Translations under genes and position numbers: made by a program | Assembly: GCF_900115815.1 (NCBI RefSeq) | Contig: NZ_FOXV01000002.1 | Span: forward strand, 310,001-374,000 | Source: Roseivivax halotolerans | GTDB taxonomy: Bacteria > Pseudomonadota > Alphaproteobacteria > Rhodobacterales > Rhodobacteraceae | Length of the DNA stretch: 64,000 nt | Direction: 5' to 3' | The notes under the pieces: generated by a model | The model's input: the letters and a program-made list of their open reading frames with translations, nothing else | The model's database searches: none | What the model was told of the DNA's origin: nothing | Part shown: in pieces, positions 46,048 to 54,578 of the stretch | Position numbering within the stretch: the first letter of the stretch is position 1 | Layout of the letters: every line of letters begins with the position of its first letter

Positions 46048-48348
46048 CTATTCCGCGGCCAGCGGAGATTCGGCGGCGCGTAGCATCTCCCAGACCCGGT
46101 GCGGCGTGAAAGGCATGTCGGCTTGCCGCACGCCCCGCTGCCAAAGCGCGTCCTGCACGGCGTTCGAGATAGCGGCGAGCGCGCCGACGGTGCCGGCTTC
46201 CCCGCAGCCTTTCATCCCCATCGGGTTCGAGGTGGAGGGCACAGGTTCGGTCTCGAAGCGGAAGAACGGAAGATTGTCGGCGCGCGGCATCGCGTAATCC
46301 ATCAGGGAGGCGGTCAGAAGCTGACCGGTCTCATCATAGACGACCCGTTCTAGCAGCGCCTGGCCCGCGCCTTGAGCGATCCCGCCGTGAACCTGCCCCT
46401 CGACCAGCAAGGGATTGATGAGATTGCCGAAATCGTCGACGATGGCGTAGCGATCGAGGCTCACTTCGCCGGTCTCGGGGTCAACCTCCACCTCGACGAC
46501 ATGACAGCCATTGGGGAAGGACCGAGCGGCGAGCTTTTCATGCGCCTTGAATGACAAAAGCGCATCCTGCCCTTTCTCGCGCGCCATCTCCGCCACCTCG
46601 AGCATGGTCGGCGTCTCGTTCGATCCTTCGATCCGGAACCGCTCATCGTCGAAGGATACGTCGCCCCGCCCGACGCCGAACTCATCGGCCAGGAAGCCCG
46701 AGAACGCGGTCACGATATCGTCCACGGCCTTCAGCGTGACATTGGCCTGCACCGTGACCGAACGCGATCCGCCAGTGCCTCCGCCTTGCGCGATCTTGTC
46801 CGAATCGCCCTGAACGACGCGGATCGCCTCCACGGGGATGCCGGTCTGATCGCTGAGAAACTGGGCATAGACCGTCTCGTGCCCCTGCCCGTTTGATTGG
46901 GTGCCGACATAGATGGTCGCGCCGCCGTCTTCGAACACGACTTCCACGCCCTCGTCGGGCGCGCCAAGAATGGCCTCGATATAGTAGCAAAGCCCCTGCC
47001 CGCGCAGCTTGCCGCGCGCCTCGGTCTCGGCCTTGCGCGCGGCAAAGCCTTTCGCGTCGCTCGCGCGTTCGGCATGGGTCAGAACGCGGGCGAATTCGCC
47101 GACATCGTAGGTCTCGCCGCCGACGGTATCGTAGGGAAACCTGTCCGGCGCGATGAAATTGCGACGGCGCAGCTCCCACGGGGTCAGACCCAGCTCGCGC
47201 GCCGCACGGTCCATCATCCGCTCCAGAAGGTAGATCGCTTCGGGCCGCCCGGCCCCGCGATAGGCGTCGACCTGGCAGGTATTGGTGAAGAACGCCTCGG
47301 ATTCGAGATAGGCCGCCTTGATGTCGTAGACGCCTGTCATCACCCGGCTGAAGAGCTGCGTCTGCATGAGCGGGCCGAACTGGCTGGCATAAGCCCCGAG
47401 GTTGAAGCGCGTATCGATGCGGTATCCGGTGATCCGGTACTCGGCGTCGAAACCAAGCGTCGCGGTCGAGACGAGATCGCGGCCCATATTGTCCGACAGC
47501 ATCCCCTCGCCGCGCTCGGCTGCCCAGCGGACGGGCCGCCCCAGCATCCGCGCGGCTTGGGCGACCGCGAAATATTCGGGATAGATCATCGTTTTCATGC
47601 CGAAGCCGCCGCCGACATCCCGCGTGGTGACATGGACGGCTTCGGGATCGAGGTTGAGAAGCTTCGCGAATTGCGACTTGTGTGTCCAGACGCCCTGGCT
47701 CGAAAGGTCGACATGCAGACGCTCGCCGTCCCAATCGGCGATACATACGCGGCCCTCGAGCGAATTGGCGATGACCTTGTTGTCGGACACTGTCATCGTG
47801 ACCGTGTGCTCTGCCGTCTCCAGCGCCTCGGACACCTTGTCCTCGTCGCCGATCCCGAAGGTGACGGAGCGGTTGTCCGGGGCTTCGTCGTGCAGCGCCT
47901 CGCCGCCCGGCCCGATCTCGAGATGTACCGGGAGATCCTCGATATCGGGCATGATGAGCTCTGCCGCATCCTTGGCCTGATCGAGTGTTTCGGCCACGAC
48001 CAGCGCCATCGGCTCCCCGACGAAGCGCACCTTGTCCTCGGCGAGGATGGGGCGGCGCGGGGCGATGCCGGAGCTGCCGTCGCGGTTCTTGACCATCACG
48101 GTAAAGAGCCCGTCGGTCACGCCTTCGGCCCGCAACTCGTCAGCGGTCAGCACCAGATGCACGCCCGGCGCGGCGCGTGCCTCCTCCACGTCCATCCCGG
48201 TGATCCGGCCATGCGCGACCGGCGCGCGCAGGAAGACACCGTAGAGCGCGCCATCCGGGGCCGCATCGTCGGTATAGCGCCCTTCGCCCTTGAGAAACCT
48301 CACGTCCTCGCGGCGGGGGACGGGTTGGCTTTTTCCGAACTTTTCCAT
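46048..48348 (-). CDS. Xanthine oxidase-family large subunit (CoxL form II-like), without partner subunits
   Basis: A 766-residue molybdopterin-binding large subunit. It starts with QPVPRREDVRFLKGEGRYTD, then GGGFGMKTMIYPEYFAVAQA (Moco loop) and VDAYRGAGRPEAIYLLERMM. The latter has the AYRGAGR of form II enzymes rather than the AYxCSFR of true CO dehydrogenase. The catalytic glutamate is in MGMKGCGEAGTVGALAAISN. It is therefore probably an aldehyde or heterocycle hydroxylase. The FeS and FAD subunits normally encoded beside it are missing here. Start 48348 fits family N-termini; a longer reading adds 33 unrelated residues. Confidence 0.88.
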   Translation of the reverse strand: MEKFGKSQPVPRREDVRFLKGEGRYTDDAAPDGALYGVFLRAPVAHGRITGMDVEEARAAPGVHLVLTADELRAEGVTDGLFTVMVKNRDGSSGIAPRRPILAEDKVRFVGEPMALVVAETLDQAKDAAELIMPDIEDLPVHLEIGPGGEALHDEAPDNRSVTFGIGDEDKVSEALETAEHTVTMTVSDNKVIANSLEGRVCIADWDGERLHVDLSSQGVWTHKSQFAKLLNLDPEAVHVTTRDVGGGFGMKTMIYPEYFAVAQAARMLGRPVRWAAERGEGMLSDNMGRDLVSTATLGFDAEYRITGYRIDTRFNLGAYASQFGPLMQTQLFSRVMTGVYDIKAAYLESEAFFTNTCQVDAYRGAGRPEAIYLLERMMDRAARELGLTPWELRRRNFIAPDRFPYDTVGGETYDVGEFARVLTHAERASDAKGFAARKAETEARGKLRGQGLCYYIEAILGAPDEGVEVVFEDGGATIYVGTQSNGQGHETVYAQFLSDQTGIPVEAIRVVQGDSDKIAQGGGTGGSRSVTVQANVTLKAVDDIVTAFSGFLADEFGVGRGDVSFDDERFRIEGSNETPTMLEVAEMAREKGQDALLSFKAHEKLAARSFPNGCHVVEVEVDPETGEVSLDRYAIVDDFGNLINPLLVEGQVHGGIAQGAGQALLERVVYDETGQLLTASLMDYAMPRADNLPFFRFETEPVPSTSNPMGMKGCGEAGTVGALAAISNAVQDALWQRGVRQADMPFTPHRVWEMLRAAESPLAAE

Positions 48349-48382
48349 GAAAGGTGTCTCCGGCTGAGGGTTTGGCCGGACC

Positions 48383-49522
48383 TTAAATCTCCGTGACGCG
48401 GTGTCCAGTGCCCGAGAGAGTGACGGTCTCCGCCCGGCCGTAACCATTGAAACCGGTGGCGATGGCGCTGCCGTAGGCTCCGAGACCCGGGAAGATCAAG
48501 TAATCGCCCTCCGCGATGTCGGCAGGCAACGCCAGCACCTCCGGCAGCCGGTCGATACTGTCGCAGGTCGGGCCAAAAACGATGCGCGGCTCTGGCTGAG
48601 CGTTGCGAGGCCCATCAGGGCCAAGCGTCACGACACCCGCCCCGGCGGCCATGTCGCGCCATTCGGCAAGATGGCCGTAGACCCCGTCATTGAGAAAGAT
48701 CGCCTCGCCGCTCAGCGCCTTGACCTGCAGCGCCAGCGAGAACGCGTCTGCCACAAGCGCGCGGCCCGGCTCGCACAACAGCGCGGGCGGCGTTTCGAAG
48801 GCGTCCTGCGCGGCTCGCTCGATGGCCTGGAAGATTGCTCGGAAATTCGGGGACGCGCCGCCGCGCGCCGCGGGAAAGCCGCCGCCGACATTGAGCCGCT
48901 CCAGCGTCACCCCGGCGTCGTCCGCGACGCGTGCCGCCGCGTGGATATACGCCACCCACGCCGCCGGTTCGGTGCATTGCGTGCCGGGATGGAAACAGAT
49001 CGCAGGCCGCGCGCCGCGCGCAGCCGCTGCGGCCAGTAGCGCGGTGGCGGCGGCGGGCTCCGCCCCGAATTTCGCGCCGAAATCGTAGGCCGCGCCAAGG
49101 ACAGGCAGCTTGAGCCGTACGCTGATCTCGTGGCCCGCCACATCGCCGAGCTTGTCGAGCTCGCTCATCCTGTCGACGGACCATGAGGTAACGCCCGCCT
49201 CCCGCGCGAGCGCGATCTCGCCGCGCGCGCGAACCGGGTTGTTGTAGTGCAAGACCGCGCCGGGCAGTACGCGGCGCACCCAGTCGATCTCCTCGGGAGA
49301 GGCAACATCGAAAGCGGATATGCCGGACGCGCGCAGCGCTTCCAGAACATGCCGCGCGGGGTTCGCCTTGACCGCGTATGTCACTTGTCCCGGAAACCCG
49401 CGCAGGAAGGTCTCTGCGCGCGCAGCCAGCGCCTCGGGGCGGAAATAGAGAACCGGCGCTTCCGGCATCGCGTGCGCGAGATGCGTCGCCTCGGTCGTGA
49501 AAAATCTGTCCTGCCGAACCAT
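48383..49522 (-). CDS. Group IV PLP decarboxylase (ornithine/lysine/diaminopimelate type)
   Basis: A 379-residue alanine-racemase-fold decarboxylase. The PLP lysine is K52 in TYAVKANPARHVLEAL. Other motifs are FDVASPEEIDWVR, ICFHPGTQCTEP, LNVGGGFPA, ALLCEPGRALVA (PLP phosphate) and FGPTCDSIDRLP (active-site cysteine of the second subunit). This set matches the ornithine decarboxylases of the eukaryotic-like group, making putrescine, more than diaminopimelate decarboxylases. Which amino acid is used is not certain. Its start faces the Lrp/AsnC regulator, 110 bases away, suggesting regulation by that protein. Confidence 0.88.
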   Translation of the reverse strand: MVRQDRFFTTEATHLAHAMPEAPVLYFRPEALAARAETFLRGFPGQVTYAVKANPARHVLEALRASGISAFDVASPEEIDWVRRVLPGAVLHYNNPVRARGEIALAREAGVTSWSVDRMSELDKLGDVAGHEISVRLKLPVLGAAYDFGAKFGAEPAAATALLAAAAARGARPAICFHPGTQCTEPAAWVAYIHAAARVADDAGVTLERLNVGGGFPAARGGASPNFRAIFQAIERAAQDAFETPPALLCEPGRALVADAFSLALQVKALSGEAIFLNDGVYGHLAEWRDMAAGAGVVTLGPDGPRNAQPEPRIVFGPTCDSIDRLPEVLALPADIAEGDYLIFPGLGAYGSAIATGFNGYGRAETVTLSGTGHRVTEI

Positions 49523-49564
49523 GCCTGCCCTCACTGCTCTTGTTTTGAGAAAGTGTGCGGCAGG

Positions 49565-49608
49565 TTTTCGTCGCTTTCACGCGCCACTTGAGTCAGTCTG
49601 AACGAAAA
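49565..49608. promoter_or_regulatory. Candidate operator between decarboxylase and Lrp-type regulator
   Basis: A perfect seven-base inverted repeat, TTTTCGT at 49565-49571 and ACGAAAA at 49602-49608, lies in the 110-base divergent intergenic region. Lrp/AsnC proteins bind AT-rich imperfect palindromes there. Binding is inferred, not shown. Confidence 0.3.
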
Positions 49609-49632
49609 TTCCGGCAGATCGCAGGACAAATC

Positions 49633-50061
49633 ATGCAAATCGACGATACCGACCGTCACCTGATCGCACTACTCGCCGAGAACGCCCGCGCGCCGGTCGC
49701 CAAGCTGGCGCGCGCGACGGGACTCGCGCGGACCACGGTTCAAGCCCGGCTCGAACGGCTGGAAAGCTCAGGCACCATTGGCGGGTACACGATCCGCAAG
49801 GGACCGGGGCTGAAGCCCGTGCTCTCCGCCTCCGTTCTGGTCTCAGTCGAGCCTCGCAGCGAGGCTGCGGTCGTCGCCCGGCTGAAAGCTTTGCCCGGTA
49901 TCGTCCGCGCGACCACGACCTCGGGGCGCACGGACCTTCTTGTGGAAGTCACGGCGGAGACAACAGAGGCGCTCGACGCGCTCCTGGACAGGATCGGGGA
50001 GGCGAAGGGCGTCAGAAGTTCCGAAAGCCTCATTCACCTGACGACGAAGATCGCGCGTTAA
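49633..50061 (+). CDS. Lrp/AsnC-family transcriptional regulator
   Basis: A 142-residue regulator. The N-terminal winged helix (MQIDDTDRHLIALLAENARA then KLARATGLARTTVQARLERL) is followed by the effector-binding RAM domain (VSVEPRSEAAVVARLKALPG, TTTSGRTDLLVEVTAETTEA). These proteins sense amino acids and form octamers. The ATG at 49633 gives the standard Lrp N-terminus; longer readings add 26 unrelated residues. It is divergent from the decarboxylase gene and probably controls it. Its last four bases overlap the 3' end of yciB. Confidence 0.93.
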   Translation: MQIDDTDRHLIALLAENARAPVAKLARATGLARTTVQARLERLESSGTIGGYTIRKGPGLKPVLSASVLVSVEPRSEAAVVARLKALPGIVRATTTSGRTDLLVEVTAETTEALDALLDRIGEAKGVRSSESLIHLTTKIAR

Positions 50062-50666
50062 CCCTGCCCGTCTTCTTCCAGCGCGTAGTCGCGGAAAAGC
50101 GCGCCTTGGGCGATGAAGAAGGCAAAGAGCGCTGCCGTCAGACCGAAGGTCTTGAAATAGACCCAGGTTTCGGTCGTCATCGTCCGCCAGACAATCTCGT
50201 TGAGCACCGCCAGTGCAAAGAAAAAGGCGCAGAGCCGCTGGGTGAGCTTCATCCAGCCCTCATCCTTGAGCGGCATCAGACCTTCCATCACGAGGCGGAG
50301 ATAGCTTTGCCCGCGCAGGAGCCCGACGCCGAGGACCGCGCCGAAGAGCAGGTAGATCAGCGTTGGCTTCATCTTGAAGAAGCGGTCGTCGTTCAGCCAG
50401 ACCGACAGACCGCCGAAGACCACGATCAGCACCGCGGTCACGATCTGCATACGGCTGAGATGCCCGGTGAGAGCCCACAGCGCCGCGGTCGAGGCGAGGA
50501 TCACCGGAATGAAGCCGGCTGTCACGACGATGAAGCCGTCATATTCCGTCCCGCCGATGGTGAAGACGCGATCCTTGAGCCAGAGATACGCCACGAAAAA
50601 CAGGATCACCGGACCCAGTTCCAGCCCGCTTTTCACCAGCGGATTGATCTCGCGTTTCTCGCTCAT
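50058..50666 (-). CDS. yciB: Inner-membrane protein YciB/IspZ (septation protein A)
   Basis: A 202-residue protein with five or six membrane segments (ELGPVILFFVAYLWLKD, FIVVTAGFIPVILASTAALW, QIVTAVLIVVFGGLSVWLND, TLIYLLFGAVLGVGLLRGQS). It carries the family's NPLVKSGLELGPVILFF, RFFKMKPTLIYLLF, and NEIVWRTMTTETWVYFKTFG. IspZ of Shigella affects septation; E. coli YciB influences envelope integrity with division proteins. Length is slightly above typical (about 180). It lies 38 bases downstream of the transporter gene on the same strand. Confidence 0.94.
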   Translation of the reverse strand: MSEKREINPLVKSGLELGPVILFFVAYLWLKDRVFTIGGTEYDGFIVVTAGFIPVILASTAALWALTGHLSRMQIVTAVLIVVFGGLSVWLNDDRFFKMKPTLIYLLFGAVLGVGLLRGQSYLRLVMEGLMPLKDEGWMKLTQRLCAFFFALAVLNEIVWRTMTTETWVYFKTFGLTAALFAFFIAQGALFRDYALEEDGQG

Positions 50667-50704
50667 GGTCTCTCCTTCGTTTTGCTCGTGGTGATATGGG
50701 GTAT

Positions 50705-51607
50705 TCAGCCGCCCATCTCAACGATGACCGCGCCGGTCGCGATCAGCGTCATCAGCGCGATACGCCGTGGCCCCACCGTTTCCTTGAGCACGAGCCAGCC
50801 GATCACCGCTGCGAAGACGGTCGAGGTCTCGCGCAGAACTGCGGCCTCGCCGACCTTGTCGAGCCGCGTTGCCAGCATCACCGACCCGAACGAGAAGAAG
50901 GCGACGATGCCGCCCACGATGCCGCGCAGCGCCAGTGGGCCGAGTGTCGGTCTATCCGCCATGCGGCTCCACCGCCAGACCGCATAGGGCGGCATCGCCA
51001 GCCCGTCGATGAAGAAGAACCACGCAAGGAAGGTAAAGGGGTTCGCCGTCGCGCGGATCCCATAGGCGTCGTAGGTCGTGTAAAGCGCGACCAGAAGCCC
51101 GGTTATGACCGCGAGGATAAGCGCGATCCCGAGCGACTCCCGCTGCGTCTCGAGAAAAATGAAATTGTAGACAGCTAATCCGAAGATCCCCGCGAGCAGC
51201 ACGCCGACGCCCAGCCATTGCACGCCGGTGAAGACCTCGCCAAAGAGGATCCCCGCTCCGATCACGGTGAAAAGAGGCCCCGTGCCGCGCACCACGGGGT
51301 ATACGACCGTGTAGGCCCCCTTGGTATAGGCCAGCGCCTGCATGATCTTGTAGCCGGTGTGAATGACGAACGCGCCGGCGAAGATCGGCCACATATGCGG
51401 CTCGGGGAACGGCACGAGAAACAGCGCGATCGGCATCGCCATCAGCCCGTAGGAGGCATCTATCGCCCCGCGCGACAGCCACGGATCGTGCCGCCCCTTC
51501 TGAAGCGCGCCGAAGACCGCGTGCAGAAAGGCCGCCAGCAGCGCCAGCGCAAGCGCGAGCCGATGCCCCGCCTCGGTCCCTTCGAGCGATACGATCAGGT
51601 CGGACAT
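50705..51607 (-). CDS. EamA/DMT-superfamily transporter
   Basis: A 300-residue permease with ten hydrophobic segments in two EamA repeats (about 10-145 and 155-300). Repeat motifs include KGAYTVVYPVVRGTGPLFTV in the first half and LRETSTVFAAVIGWLVLKET in the second. The DMT family exports or imports small metabolites such as amino acids; the substrate is unknown. It precedes yciB on the minus strand and is probably co-transcribed with it. It faces the MgtC-type gene across a 111-base region. Confidence 0.9.
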   Translation of the reverse strand: MSDLIVSLEGTEAGHRLALALALLAAFLHAVFGALQKGRHDPWLSRGAIDASYGLMAMPIALFLVPFPEPHMWPIFAGAFVIHTGYKIMQALAYTKGAYTVVYPVVRGTGPLFTVIGAGILFGEVFTGVQWLGVGVLLAGIFGLAVYNFIFLETQRESLGIALILAVITGLLVALYTTYDAYGIRATANPFTFLAWFFFIDGLAMPPYAVWRWSRMADRPTLGPLALRGIVGGIVAFFSFGSVMLATRLDKVGEAAVLRETSTVFAAVIGWLVLKETVGPRRIALMTLIATGAVIVEMGG

Positions 51608-51718
51608 GCGGGCTCCGACAAATAAGGTGCATTCTCCGCAAATTTTTTAGCGGCACCCGGAAACATCACACCAAAAGGGGCGTTCGTCACGTAAGTGTTA
51701 CAAACAGGAGCGGCGCAC

Positions 51719-52213
51719 ATGCCTTGGCTTGAGCTACTCCGGCAGGAGTTCCTCACCACATTCAGCACCACGCCATTACCGGTCGCGGCGCTGCGGCTGG
51801 TCTGCGCGGCGACGCTCGGCGCCGTACTCGGCTGGGAAAGGGAGCGCCGCGACAAGCCTGCGGGCTTACGCACGCACATTCTCATCGCCATCGCGGCTTG
51901 TCTCTTCACGCTGATCGCGTTCGACCTGATGGATCTTCCCGAGAACGACCAGGATTCACTCCGCACAGATCCCATCCGTGTCATCGAGGCGGTCACACAG
52001 GGCGTGGCGTTTCTGGCCGCGGGCTCGATCATCACCCACGGCGCGAAGGTGCAGGGCCTGACCACGGGCGCGGGCATGTGGATGGCCGGCGCGGTGGGGC
52101 TCTCCTGCGGCACGGGCAACGTGCCGCTGGCGCTCCTGGCCACCGGCCTCGGCCTTGCTGTCCTCTGGATCATGGCAGCGCTCGCCCCTGCCGAACGCGC
52201 GAACGACGACTGA
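51719..52213 (+). CDS. MgtC/SapB-family membrane protein
   Basis: A 164-residue membrane protein with the MgtC core: RLVCAATLGAVLGWERERRD (segment 1 ending in the E-R-E motif), then AGLRTHILIAIAACLFTLIA, RVIEAVTQGVAFLAAGSIIT and GLTTGAGMWMAGAVGLSCGT. The family includes MgtC, a virulence and low-magnesium factor acting on F-type ATP synthase; many environmental members have unknown roles. The cytosolic C-terminal ACT-like domain of true MgtC is missing, so this is the short SapB type. CAGGAG eight bases upstream supports the start. Confidence 0.92.
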   Translation: MPWLELLRQEFLTTFSTTPLPVAALRLVCAATLGAVLGWERERRDKPAGLRTHILIAIAACLFTLIAFDLMDLPENDQDSLRTDPIRVIEAVTQGVAFLAAGSIITHGAKVQGLTTGAGMWMAGAVGLSCGTGNVPLALLATGLGLAVLWIMAALAPAERANDD

Positions 52214-52231
52214 GCCGCGCGTCCGCCGATC

Positions 52232-53518
52232 TCACCGTTCGAGCCCGGTCAGCGCGGCGGCGAATTCCTCGGGATCGAAGGGCGCGAGATCGTCGATCTG
52301 CTCGCCGACACCGATCGCGTGGATCGGCAGGCCGAACCGGTCGGCCAGCGCCACCAGCACCCCGCCTTTCGCAGTCCCGTCCAGCTTGGTCATCACGAGG
52401 CCCGAAACGTCGGCGAGCTTCTGAAAGGTCTCGACTTGGTTGAGCGCGTTCTGCCCCGTGGTCGCATCGAGCACGAGCAGCGTATTATGCGGCGCGTCGG
52501 GATCTTTCTTGCGGATGACGCGCACGATCTTCTCGAGCTCGGCCATGAGGTCGGCGCGGTTCTGAAGCCGCCCCGCCGTGTCGATCATCAGAAGGTCCGC
52601 GCCGTCCGACTGCGCCTTGCCGAGCGCATCGAAGGCCAGGCTGGCCGGATCCGAGCCTTCGGGCGCGGTCAGGACCGGCACGCCCGCGCGCTCGCCCCAG
52701 ACCTGGAGCTGCTCCACGGCGGCGGCGCGGAACGTATCGCCCGCCGCGATCACCACGGACTTCCCGGCGGCACGGAACTGCGAAGCAAGCTTGCCGATCG
52801 TCGTGGTCTTGCCCGACCCGTTCACGCCGACGACCAGCACGACCTGCGGCTTAGACGGATAAAGCGGCAGCGGCTTGGCGACGGGCTCCATGATCCGCGC
52901 GATCTCGGTGGCGAGCAGCTCCTTGATCTCCCGCGTGGAGAGCCTGCGCCCCATCCGCCCCTCGGCCATGTTCGCCGTCACGCGCAACGCCGTCTCGACG
53001 CCCATATCGGCGGTGATGAGCAGCTCCTCGAGCTGTTCAAGCATATCATCGTCAAGCGCGCGCCGCATCTCGGTCGCCTGCCCGCGCTTGCCGAAGAGAC
53101 GCGAGAAGACACCGCCGCCCGCTGGTGCCTCCTGCGGTGTCTCGGGCGCAGTCTCCGCAGGCGCCTCGGGGATCTCGATCGGCGTCAACGCCGGGCGCTC
53201 GGTTGGCGGCTCGGGCGCGGGATCCTCGGGCATGGGCACGTCCGGCGCGGGCGTCTCCCCCGGCTCGGGCTGCGGATCTTCCGGCTGTGGCGCTTCGCGG
53301 GGCGGCTCGGGCGGGGTCTCGGGAGCCGGGCGCGGCGCAGGCTCGGGGTCTTGGGGCGGCGTGACGTCCGGTGCCTCGGGCTCGGGTGTCGCGGGGCGCT
53401 CGGGCTCCGGTGTCTCGGGCTCGGCGCTGCCACCCTCCTCGACGATGGCATCGAGCCCCTCCTCGAGCTTCGACGAGGATTTGAAGAGCTTGGATTTGAG
53501 CTTGCCGAAAAAGGACAT
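52232..53518 (-). CDS. ftsY: Signal recognition particle receptor FtsY
   Basis: A 428-residue SRP receptor GTPase for co-translational targeting of membrane proteins. The NG domain (about 135-428) has VVGVNGSGKTTTIGKLASQF (G1), AGDTFRAAAVEQLQVW, LLMIDTAGRLQNRADLMAEL (G3), VMTKLDGTAKGGVLVALADR (G4) and the closing GVGEQIDDLAPFDPEEFAAA. The N-terminal A region (about 27-120) is a proline/glutamate-rich repeat (P-E-P-E, P-x-P-E-x-P units), likely disordered and acidic, unlike the shorter tails of many relatives. The start MSFFGKLKSKLFKS is amphipathic and could bind lipid. Confidence 0.96.
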   Translation of the reverse strand: MSFFGKLKSKLFKSSSKLEEGLDAIVEEGGSAEPETPEPERPATPEPEAPDVTPPQDPEPAPRPAPETPPEPPREAPQPEDPQPEPGETPAPDVPMPEDPAPEPPTERPALTPIEIPEAPAETAPETPQEAPAGGGVFSRLFGKRGQATEMRRALDDDMLEQLEELLITADMGVETALRVTANMAEGRMGRRLSTREIKELLATEIARIMEPVAKPLPLYPSKPQVVLVVGVNGSGKTTTIGKLASQFRAAGKSVVIAAGDTFRAAAVEQLQVWGERAGVPVLTAPEGSDPASLAFDALGKAQSDGADLLMIDTAGRLQNRADLMAELEKIVRVIRKKDPDAPHNTLLVLDATTGQNALNQVETFQKLADVSGLVMTKLDGTAKGGVLVALADRFGLPIHAIGVGEQIDDLAPFDPEEFAAALTGLER

Positions 53519-53626
53519 GCCGTGCCTGCCTGGCCTGGGAAAGGATCCCCTTTCACCTATCCCCTCGCCTTCGTGAGGAAAAGGCCCGTTGACCCCGCCG
53601 CATGCAGCGGCCTTAGACTTCACCTC

Positions 53627-54523
53627 ATGCTGCGTCTCGCCTTGCTCCTTCTGTGCCTCTTGCCCGCGCCAGCCGCCGTCGCCTTCGAGCTGCGCGCGCC
53701 GGGCACGCTATGCTCCTCGGGCAAAACGGCGAATGTGCAGTGCATCCGGCCCGCGCATCGCGCGCACGACATCTGCCAGGCGATCGGACATTTTGCCGGC
53801 GCGAACGGGCTGAACCCGCATTTCTTCGCCCGGCTTCTCTGGCAGGAAAGCCGCTTTGATCCCAACGCGCTCTCACCCGCCGATGCGCGCGGCATCGCGC
53901 AATTCATCGACAGCACGGCGGCTCTGCGTGGCCTGACCGACAGCCTGAACCCGGCGCTCGCCATCGAATATTCCGCCCAATACCTCGCCGAGCTGACGAC
54001 CCGTTTCGGCAATGAAGGCCTCGCGGCCGTTGCCTATAACGGCGGCGAGGCGCGCGCCGAGGGGCTGATCGCAAAGACCGGCGGCCTTGCCCGCGAGACC
54101 GTCGACTACGTTCAGATCATCACCGGCCTGACCGCCGAGACCTGGCGCGACGATCCACCCGAAGAGCCCGATTTCCGTCTGCAGGGCGATATGCCGTTCG
54201 AAGACGCTTGTCTTGAACTCGCGCTCGAAAGCCGCCTCAGCGTCTATCCCGATCCAGAGCCCGTCATCGCCCCCTGGGGCGTACAGGTCGCCTTCGGCCG
54301 CTCCAAAAGCGCCGCGCGCGAGGCATTCACCCGCAAGACACGCGCCTGCCAGAGCGTTGCAAACGCCGCCGACCTCGACCTCGTCTTCGTCAAGAACCGC
54401 GTCTCGGGGCGGCAGGGCTTCTACATGGCCCGGCTCGGTGCCGAGAACGGGCGCGCGGCGGGTCAGCTATGCGACCGCCTCAGGTCATCGGGCTGCGTCT
54501 GCGCGGTCTATCGCAACGACTAG
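53627..54523 (+). CDS. Periplasmic lytic transglycosylase (SLT domain)
   Basis: A 298-residue secreted protein: signal MLRLALLLLCLLPAPAAVA, cleavage probably after residue 19. The SLT domain has the catalytic glutamate E74 in LLWQESRFDPNALSPADARG, followed by IAQFIDSTAALRGL and AAVAYNGGEARAEGLI, the family's [A/N]YNGG signature. It cleaves the MurNAc-GlcNAc bond in peptidoglycan. The C-terminal third (about 195-298) is a separate region with several cysteines (FEDACLEL, RACQSV, GQLCDRL, CVCAVY) and resembles a SPOR-like domain by pattern only. It is read away from ftsY. Confidence 0.9.
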   Translation: MLRLALLLLCLLPAPAAVAFELRAPGTLCSSGKTANVQCIRPAHRAHDICQAIGHFAGANGLNPHFFARLLWQESRFDPNALSPADARGIAQFIDSTAALRGLTDSLNPALAIEYSAQYLAELTTRFGNEGLAAVAYNGGEARAEGLIAKTGGLARETVDYVQIITGLTAETWRDDPPEEPDFRLQGDMPFEDACLELALESRLSVYPDPEPVIAPWGVQVAFGRSKSAAREAFTRKTRACQSVANAADLDLVFVKNRVSGRQGFYMARLGAENGRAAGQLCDRLRSSGCVCAVYRND

Positions 54524-54578
54524 CCGCGCCGCCCCTGCTTTGGCTTGGCAAAAATACCGTATAGATCCCGCTCGACGC

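Noticed and set aside
49523-49632. speF-type leader RNA before the decarboxylase
   Set aside because: The known speF element needs several hundred bases; only 110 are available and they are shared with a divergent gene.
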